From Bacteroidales bacterium (lineage in GTDB: Bacteria > Bacteroidota > Bacteroidia > Bacteroidales > UBA932): 5,826 nucleotides of DNA. This document shows positions 5,360 through 5,826 of the stretch, piece by piece. The notes beneath the pieces are model-generated. The model saw only the letters and a program-made list of their open reading frames with translations. It was not told where the DNA came from and made no database searches. The translations under genes were made by a program, and so were the position numbers. The first letter of the stretch is position 1. Every line of letters begins with the position of its first letter. The stretch is taken from positions 1 through 5,826 of the forward strand of contig JAFYZZ010000019.1 of the NCBI GenBank assembly GCA_017548445.1. Reading direction: 5' to 3'.

Positions 5360-5719
5360 ATGGAAGACTATATCATCAGAGAAATCGACCGCATCGGTGA
5401 AATGCTGGTACAGATTGCGCGCAGGCTGGGATTGCTGGATGGCGACTCCCCCGGGTATTCCCTGCCCGACATCCAGGACGAATTCAGCGAAGCCGGCTGC
5501 CCGATCGACCTCGACGAACTCCTGCGGCAGGACAATCCCGTCCTGTATCTGGTAGCAAAGAAGAATATCTCCGACCAGGGTCTGGAGACCTTGATCGAAA
5601 TCATCTTCCATACGGACCTGGAGGAAGACCGCAAAGAAGCTTTGCTGAAAGACGCCCTCGCCTATCTGGACGGGAAAGGTTCTTTCTCCTTCAAGCTCCA
5701 CTCCTTGTGTAGCGACTGA
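5360..5719 (+). CDS. Small helical protein of unknown function, possibly DUF6483-like
   Basis: Predicted cytoplasmic, mostly alpha-helical protein of 119 residues with no signal peptide or membrane span. It begins MEDYIIREIDRIGEMLVQIARRLGLL, an amphipathic helix, followed by an acidic middle (residues 38-60) and a C-terminal helical pair ending DALAYLDGKGSFSFKLHSL. The N-terminal DYI..IDRIGEML..I pattern recalls the uncharacterised DUF6483-type proteins of Firmicutes and Bacteroidota; this comes from memory of the pattern and was not searched. It is the last gene of the cluster that starts at 4270, 12 bases after the membrane protein's stop. With its helical-repeat look it could be an adaptor for the membrane-anchored neighbour, but nothing in the sequence proves it. 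Confidence 0.82.
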   Translation: MEDYIIREIDRIGEMLVQIARRLGLLDGDSPGYSLPDIQDEFSEAGCPIDLDELLRQDNPVLYLVAKKNISDQGLETLIEIIFHTDLEEDRKEALLKDALAYLDGKGSFSFKLHSLCSD

Positions 5720-5758
5720 GATCCAGGCACACGCCCCTCCCGGCATAGCCCAGCGGCA

Positions 5759-5773
5759 CGGCCCAAAGGGCCG
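5759..5773 (+). terminator. GC-rich hairpin after the last gene, candidate terminator
   Basis: CGGCCC-AAA-GGGCCG is a perfect 6-bp stem with a 3-base loop, 40 bases after the stop of the 119-residue protein. An alternative or extended fold pairs CGCCCC (5732-5737) with GGGGCG (5773-5778). No T tract follows, so classical intrinsic termination is doubtful; it may mark the transcript's 3' end or block exonucleases. Confidence 0.4.
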
Positions 5774-5797
5774 GGGCGCGGCGCAAAGTGGAGATTC

Positions 5798-5826
5798 TCA
5801 AGAAAATGCAAAATTTTTTCAAAAAA
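5798..5826 (+). other. AT-rich tract at the right edge, probably start of the next promoter region
   Basis: The last bases (CTCAAGAAAATGC, then A, T and A tracts) closely resemble the DNA just upstream of the tRNA promoter core at 2396-2430 (T tract, A tract, CTCAAAAAAATTGCC). This suggests the upstream part of another strong promoter for a gene beyond the window. No complete -33/-7 pair is present before the sequence ends. Confidence 0.35.

Noticed and set aside
4724..5746. 340-codon minus-strand open frame
   Set aside because: It is antisense to two well-formed plus-strand genes with normal spacing and has no recognisable domain.

Overview
The window looks like chromosomal DNA from a GC-rich member of the Bacteroidales (Bacteroidota). 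The main evidence is the promoters. Exact or near matches to the Bacteroidota sigma-ABfr consensus (TTG, about 19-20 bp, TAnnTTTG) lie at the right distance upstream of sppA, an initiator tRNA gene and an acetyltransferase gene, and none of the genes has a clear Shine-Dalgarno sequence. The HisS fragment carries the [10 protein letters not shown] form of its substrate motif, and the coding DNA is GC-rich while the intergenic promoters are AT-rich. An uncultured gut or rumen lineage is plausible, but genus cannot be fixed from this sequence.

Layout. Bases 1-551 hold the 5' part of hisS on the minus strand. A 59-bp gap with two overlapping divergent promoters separates it from sppA (611-2374, plus strand), a full-length tandem-domain signal peptide peptidase with both catalytic residues visible. 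Next come a well-formed initiator tRNA gene (2452-2524) with its own promoter and a perfect-palindrome terminator. A non-coding stretch follows, holding a composite inverted/direct repeat (2643-2734).

From 2811 on, all genes lie on the plus strand in two tight clusters. Cluster A (2811-4205) is a GNAT acetyltransferase, an exported protein with a four-cysteine zinc-ribbon-like tail, and a 77-residue protein of unknown function whose start codon overlaps the previous stop. Cluster B (4270-5719) is a RimJ/RimL-type GNAT acetyltransferase, a single-pass membrane-anchored protein of unknown function and a 119-residue helical protein. A GC-rich hairpin and an AT-rich tract, probably the start of the next promoter region, close the window.

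How the genes work together. The left half is housekeeping: histidine charging, membrane-associated proteolysis and translation initiation. The right half is accessory in character: two small acetyltransferases, each leading a short cluster of lineage-type hypothetical genes, downstream of a tRNA gene. No integrase, transposase, toxin-antitoxin pair, CRISPR array or recognised defence gene is visible. The best candidates for something undescribed are the exported zinc-ribbon protein with its coupled small partner, and the repeat at 2643-2734.
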